Shown here piece after piece: positions 16,757-20,464 of a DNA stretch of 20,464 nt; positions within the stretch are counted from its first letter, which is position 1, and every line of letters begins with the position of its first letter. The notes below the pieces were generated by a model. It had not been told where the DNA came from. It was given only the letters and a program-made list of their open reading frames with translations, and ran no database searches. The DNA comes from Microbacterium sp. Lineage in GTDB: Bacteria; Actinomycetota; Actinomycetes; Actinomycetales; Microbacteriaceae. Made by a program: the position numbers and the translations under genes. The stretch covers positions 1 to 20,464 of the forward strand of contig NZ_QFPF01000038.1 of the NCBI RefSeq assembly GCF_003248605.1. Direction: 5' to 3'.

Positions 16757-17271
16757 CCGTGCACCTGGATCGAATCCAGCAGACGGGCAAGCTCCGCCTC
16801 GAACCCCTCGACGGGGCTAGCTGTGAAGCGCACCAGAGTCTGCCCCGACACGACGGCCCCGGAGATGACCGACCCGTCCGCGGAGCGAGCGTGCAGCAGC
16901 ATCCGGCCCTCTCCGATCTGCTCGGTGCTGGTGCGCCCGACAGGCACGGGCGCGGCGTCATCGATCGCCGTGCGCGCATCCACGCCCGCGAGCACCTGGA
17001 CCTCGATGACCGTGCCACCGTCGGGGGTGACCACCCCGACCCGAGAGCGATCGAAGGGCGCGGGACGGACCGCCCAGCCGCCGGGTACGTCGATGGTCGC
17101 CTGCCCGGGAGCGCCCTCGATGTCGATCGTCGTGTCGCCCTCGAGCACGCGCGTCGTGGCCGCCGTCCAGATCTGCGGACCGGCGGTCGTCGCGATCACC
17201 CCGATGACGACGGTGACCACCGCCACGGGCAGCACGATGCCGAGCACCCGCATCGCCTGCCCCCTGCCCAC
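16753..17271 (-). CDS. Hypothetical membrane-anchored protein, coupled to the deacetylase
   Basis: This 172-residue protein has one N-terminal membrane helix (about 8-30) and a soluble domain of about 140 residues on the outside, rich in alternating hydrophobic residues (DTTIDIEG, ATIDVPGGW, TVIEVQVLAG), suggesting beta-sheet. I do not recognise the family. The GTG start at 17271 has a Shine-Dalgarno GAGAGGA 7 nt upstream; an in-frame ATG at 17253 with AGGGGG upstream is a second option. Its stop overlaps the deacetylase start, so the two are expressed together and it may help position or regulate that enzyme at the envelope (inference). A 70-nt gap separates it from pdxH upstream. Confidence 0.75.
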   Translation of the reverse strand: MGRGQAMRVLGIVLPVAVVTVVIGVIATTAGPQIWTAATTRVLEGDTTIDIEGAPGQATIDVPGGWAVRPAPFDRSRVGVVTPDGGTVIEVQVLAGVDARTAIDDAAPVPVGRTSTEQIGEGRMLLHARSADGSVISGAVVSGQTLVRFTASPVEGFEAELARLLDSIQVHG

Positions 17272-17341
17272 GAGCGCATCCTCTCAGAAGCCGTCCACGG
17301 CGCCCGTCGACGCGCCGCGCGTGCCGCCCCGCGGCCGCGGG

Positions 17342-17983
17342 TCAGGGCTGCAGGCGGACGATGCGCCAGCCGGAGCCGTCTGCCGCGCGCCGGTAGACCA
17401 GGCGATCATGCAGCCGCGAGCGGCGCCCCTGCCAGAACTCCACCTCGCGGGGCAGCAGGCGGTAGCCGCCCCACTCGGCCGGCCGGGGAACGGCATCGCC
17501 CTCCGGGTGACGCGTGCTCTCCTCTTCGAACGCCCGCTCGAGCTCCGCCCGCGACCCCACGGGGCGCGACTGGGCGCTCGCCCGGGCGGCGATCGCCGAG
17601 GCCCGGGGGCGGGCGGCGAAGTAGGCGTCGTCCTCTTCGTCGGTGAGCTGCTCCACCCGACCCGTGACGATGATCTGCCGCTGCAGTGCGTACCAGGGGA
17701 ACAGGGCGGACGCCTGCGGCAGATATCCGAGCGCGATCCCCTTGCGCGAACGACGATTCGTGAAGAAGCACAGCCCCGCGTCCACTCCGCGCAGCAGCAC
17801 GGTGCGACTGGCGGGCGCGCCCGAGGGATCGACCGTGCCGAGCACCATCGCGTTGGGCTCGGCGACGTCCGCCTCGGCCGCCTCGTGCAGCCACGCGCGC
17901 AGGTGGGTGAGCGGGTCTGCGGCCATCGTGTTCTCGTCGAGCGCGGCGAGGTCGTAGTCCTGTCGATGCTGCAGCGGATCCAT
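17342..17983 (-). CDS. pdxH: Pyridoxamine 5'-phosphate oxidase
   Basis: This 213-residue FMN enzyme oxidises pyridoxamine or pyridoxine 5'-phosphate to pyridoxal 5'-phosphate. Diagnostic segments are SRTVLLRG (59-66, FMN contact), FFTNRRSRKG (73-82), the WYALQRQIIVTGRVEQL strand (97-113) and the C-terminal signature from EWGGYRLLP (170-178) through EFWQGRRSRLHDR (182-194), ending RLQP. Length is normal. The ATG at 17983 has GAAGGG 5 nt upstream as Shine-Dalgarno, and a TAGCCT box lies slightly further upstream (18005-18010). It is a cytoplasmic dimer in the family. Its neighbours are envelope genes on one side and tRNA-Ala on the other. Confidence 0.95.
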   Translation of the reverse strand: MDPLQHRQDYDLAALDENTMAADPLTHLRAWLHEAAEADVAEPNAMVLGTVDPSGAPASRTVLLRGVDAGLCFFTNRRSRKGIALGYLPQASALFPWYALQRQIIVTGRVEQLTDEEDDAYFAARPRASAIAARASAQSRPVGSRAELERAFEEESTRHPEGDAVPRPAEWGGYRLLPREVEFWQGRRSRLHDRLVYRRAADGSGWRIVRLQP

Positions 17984-18004
17984 GGCGTGCCCTTCGTCGG
18001 GGCG

Positions 18005-18010
18005 AGGCTA
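18005..18010 (-). promoter_or_regulatory. -10 box TAGCCT for pdxH
   Basis: On the minus strand TAGCCT lies 21 nt before the pdxH ATG, leaving a short leader that contains the Shine-Dalgarno GAAGGG. No clear -35 is visible. Confidence 0.4.
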
Positions 18011-18087
18011 TCAGCCACCCGGCCGGGCCCGGCGGCGGCACTTGCCCCGCCTGCGCTGCGCGCGGGCACACCTGCGGACGCCGCGTG

Positions 18088-18126
18088 CGACACGCCGGGC
18101 ATGTGCCCCCGGCATCCGGCGTGTCG
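18088..18126. repeat. Inverted repeat (11-bp stem) between pdxH and tRNA-Ala
   Basis: A perfect 11-bp stem (18088-18098 with 18116-18126) with a 17-nt loop lies in the non-coding stretch upstream of pdxH. There is no adjacent T-tract, so its role is unclear: terminator backup, regulatory hairpin or small RNA fold. The rest of 17984-18181 shows only the pdxH promoter region. Confidence 0.6.
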
Positions 18127-18181
18127 GCACTCAAGTCCGCCGTTGTGCTCGGCGCGGGATGCTGGGGCCACGACCGACGGG

Positions 18182-18210
18182 GAGACCCGAGTCGCCGGGA
18201 CTCGGGTCTC
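18182..18210. repeat. Perfect 12-bp inverted repeat downstream of tRNA-Ala
   Basis: GAGACCCGAGTC at 18182-18193 pairs perfectly with 18199-18210 around a 5-nt loop. It lies 16 nt beyond the tRNA terminator on the minus strand. There is no T-run, so it may be a second terminator that insulates pdxH. Confidence 0.65.
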
Positions 18211-18218
18211 TGCGGCGA

Positions 18219-18251
18219 CAAACACAAAATCCCCGGCAGAACCGGGGATTT
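18219..18251 (-). terminator. Rho-independent terminator of tRNA-Ala
   Basis: A 10-bp stem (18227-18236 with 18242-18251) with a 5-nt loop is followed on the minus strand by TTTTGTGTTTG. It starts immediately at the tRNA CCA end, overlapping it by one base. This is the only hairpin with a U-rich tail found in the window. Confidence 0.88.
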
Positions 18252-18326
18252 GGTGGACCTGAGGGGACTCGAACCCCTGACCCCCTGCATGCCATGCAGG
18301 TGCGCTACCAGCTGCGCCACAGGCCC
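18251..18326 (-). tRNA. tRNA-Ala, anticodon GGC
   Basis: A 76-nt tRNA read on the minus strand begins GGGCCTGTGGCGCAGC and ends CAGGTCC-A-CCA, so the CCA end is encoded. The acceptor stem has 7 pairs, including the G3-U70 wobble that is the universal alanine identity element. The anticodon stem CCTGC/GCAGG frames the loop ATGGCAT, giving anticodon GGC for GCC/GCU codons. The T arm (CAGGGGTTCGAGTCCCCT) is standard. No intron or disruption is seen. Confidence 0.97.
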
Positions 18327-18397
18327 GGATGGTTTCGCGGATGCCCAAAACCCCCGGAATCTTGCCCTTCGGCTTCACTCCGGTGGTGGTGAATGTC

Positions 18398-18403
18398 AGC
18401 ATA
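18398..18403 (-). promoter_or_regulatory. Possible -10 box TATGCT for tRNA-Ala
   Basis: On the minus strand TATGCT lies about 70 nt upstream of the mature tRNA 5' end. A second TANNNT (TAGGCT, 18412-18417) lies just upstream. No -35 was recognised. The remainder of 18327-18541 shows no convincing gene. Confidence 0.25.
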
Positions 18404-18541
18404 CGCGACTGAGCCTAGATGGATCTGGACGCTCTTCGAGCGATCTCGAGGTACCTGAACCGTCGAGTTTGTGTCTACATGTCAAGTCCTCGAGAGCAAC
18501 GCCACCCCTGGGCGAGACTCCGCGATCGCGGGGAGAGACTG

Positions 18542-19807
18542 CTACCGAGCAATGCGATCCACTCGACCGCTGAATGATCGATACCACGGCCCCGGTGACC
18601 ACGACCCCTCAGCCGCAGCCATCGCGGTCGCAACTGTTGCCCAGTCCCGCGGCGACGGATGCCGCGGCGACGGCCGTTCGAGGATGGCGAGCTCGCATAG
18701 CGCCTCGAGCGCCAGATCGAAGTCTCCGCGCGAGGAATTGAACCGTCGGACGGATTCCCAGAGCTTGTCGAAGGCCCCATCGACATCGCCCAACGCTGCC
18801 AGAATGCGGCCGTCCGTGAGCGCTTCGAGTTGGAGGACCCAACCGGACGCCTCCTTGAACCCCGCGAAGGCGCGAGCATAGGCTGCATCGGCTGCGTCGG
18901 GTCTTCCCATCGCTGCATAGGCACGTACGAGGAGAGCCTCGAGTTCCGTCTGGGCAAGCGGATCACGCCAGTAGGGCCTCTCGGTGTCACCGCCATGCAG
19001 TTCACCCTCGTCCTGCTCTTGCGGTCGGTAGGCCTCCAGAAGGATGTCGCTCACCTCGGCGGCTGTGCGGACTGGGTCGCCTGCGGACCATAGTGCTGCG
19101 ATCTCGTCGGTGTAGGGACGGCGAAGCCCGGAATCGTTGAACTCCGACATGGTGACAGCTGCGAGGAGCGACTCCTCAAGCCCCATGAGCTCGTCCTGCC
19201 AATCTGCGAGGTTGCGGATCTCGTGATCAGGGTCTGCGATGTAGTGCTGCCAGGATGCCTTCGGGTTGTGTTCAACGAGCGAGGAAGTCGGATCGGCAGC
19301 GTCGATGATTGCGTGGAGTCTCTGTTGCTTCAACTCATCCCACCACGGCACGAAGGACCACCAGGTCACGCTATCGACGAGCTCGAATGCGAGGTTCGCC
19401 CACTCAGCGCGCCTCAGAACTGCGTCGACTTGCGGATCCTGGGCTTCGAACGTGGCGAGCTCAAAGAGCGCCTGCAAGTACAGGTCCGGGTCCCAGTGGT
19501 CATTCGCCGGGGGCTGTGCGGCCATGCAGAGACGACCAATCGCCGCTTCAGGATGCCCAAGGAAGCCCTCCAGACGTGCCTCGGCGAGAAACCTCGCCTG
19601 CATCAGATACCACGGGCAACCCATGTCGATCTCTGTCCACAGCGCGCGGAGGGCTTCCTCGTTCTTTCCTACGTCGAGCAGCTTTCGCCCTACCCAGGCG
19701 GAGCGAGCCCAATCCGGGAGATCGGTGAGCACTGAACGCATGTCTCTGGCGCGCGCGAGCTCTGCCCGCGCGTCATGGAGCGCTTCGTCAACCTGCTCGA
19801 CGATCAC
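18542..19807 (-). CDS. Hypothetical helical-repeat (TPR-like) protein
   Basis: This 421-residue soluble protein has no signal peptide or membrane helix. It is almost entirely alpha-helical in character, with repeated pairs of amphipathic helices resembling tetratricopeptide repeats: around 45-75 (GKNEEALRALW), 250-330 and 330-375 (AYAAMGRPDAADAAYARAF and ALGDVDGAFDKLW). The middle is Trp-rich (WWSFVPWWDELKQQ). I do not recognise the family. The GTG at 19807 has a perfect Shine-Dalgarno AAGGAG at 19816-19821 with 8-nt spacing. It follows the upstream unknown gene by 27 nt on the same strand, so the two likely form an operon. G+C is lower than in the rest of the window. The helical repeats suggest a protein-binding scaffold, but function is unknown. 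Confidence 0.75.
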   Translation of the reverse strand: MIVEQVDEALHDARAELARARDMRSVLTDLPDWARSAWVGRKLLDVGKNEEALRALWTEIDMGCPWYLMQARFLAEARLEGFLGHPEAAIGRLCMAAQPPANDHWDPDLYLQALFELATFEAQDPQVDAVLRRAEWANLAFELVDSVTWWSFVPWWDELKQQRLHAIIDAADPTSSLVEHNPKASWQHYIADPDHEIRNLADWQDELMGLEESLLAAVTMSEFNDSGLRRPYTDEIAALWSAGDPVRTAAEVSDILLEAYRPQEQDEGELHGGDTERPYWRDPLAQTELEALLVRAYAAMGRPDAADAAYARAFAGFKEASGWVLQLEALTDGRILAALGDVDGAFDKLWESVRRFNSSRGDFDLALEALCELAILERPSPRHPSPRDWATVATAMAAAEGSWSPGPWYRSFSGRVDRIAR

Positions 19808-19815
19808 GTCGGGGT

Positions 19816-19821
19816 CTCCTT
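19816..19821 (-). promoter_or_regulatory. Strong ribosome binding site AAGGAG fixing the 421-residue protein start
   Basis: AAGGAG on the minus strand is 8 nt from the GTG at 19807. It is the best Shine-Dalgarno in the window and contrasts with the leaderless core genes. Confidence 0.7.
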
Positions 19822-19834
19822 CCGATCCGAGCGA

Positions 19835-20464
<630 letters not shown>

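Noticed and set aside
15209..18262. A 1017-codon plus-strand open frame spanning the deacetylase, the small membrane protein and pdxH
   Set aside because: It is antisense to three recognised genes, has low-complexity Arg/His-rich composition and runs into the tRNA region.
17284..18402. Long minus-strand open frames running through tRNA-Ala and pdxH
   Set aside because: They are translations of the tRNA and of pdxH in the wrong frame; such tRNA-spanning hypothetical proteins are common annotation artefacts.
18419..18577. A 52-codon plus-strand open frame after tRNA-Ala (starts MDLDALRAISRYLNRR)
   Set aside because: It has no Shine-Dalgarno or recognisable family, and overlaps the 3' end of the 421-residue gene; chance is the simplest explanation.

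Overview
The window looks like a chromosomal segment from a high-GC actinobacterium, most likely Microbacterium or a close relative in Microbacteriaceae. This rests on the very high GC content (one sampled line near 10.6 kb is about 77% G+C), the gene order leuS-comEA-comEC-holA beside rpsT, the PabB and PdxH sequence style, and many leaderless genes with a TANNNT -10 box. No database search was possible, so the taxonomic call is an inference.

Layout. 1-2127: the 3' end of a secreted 5'-nucleotidase-type phosphoesterase, a terminator, an alpha/beta hydrolase and rpsT, all on the plus strand, closed by a strong hairpin. 2151-10286, minus strand: holA, comEC, comEA (DNA uptake and replication), leuS and pabB. 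10329-12788, plus strand: a DedA membrane protein followed after 5 nt by an App1-type phosphatase, then an SRAP/HMCES-like DNA-protein crosslink protein. 12819-17983, minus strand: a secreted glycoside hydrolase 3 enzyme, a zinc-ribbon metallopeptidase-like protein, a lipoprotein polysaccharide deacetylase overlapping a small membrane-anchored protein, and pdxH. 18251-18326: tRNA-Ala(GGC), minus strand, with a classical terminator and two further hairpins between it and pdxH.

18.4-20.46 kb is different. G+C falls to roughly 60-65% in most sampled lines, and it holds two uncharacterised minus-strand genes. At the far right edge the plus strand encodes an unmistakable internal segment of a WrbA-type NAD(P)H:quinone oxidoreductase. 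Its 5' half is missing and it lies antisense to the start of the uncharacterised gene. This looks like a recombination junction in accessory DNA.

Two themes are worth attention. First, at least eight genes on both strands share a -10-like box (TAGGCT or a close variant) exactly 6 nt, once 7 nt, before the start codon, with no Shine-Dalgarno. This is a coherent leaderless-promoter architecture that also fixes several start codons. Second, the right-hand accessory region holds an undescribed two-gene unit next to the truncated wrbA. Most of the remaining window is ordinary core genome.
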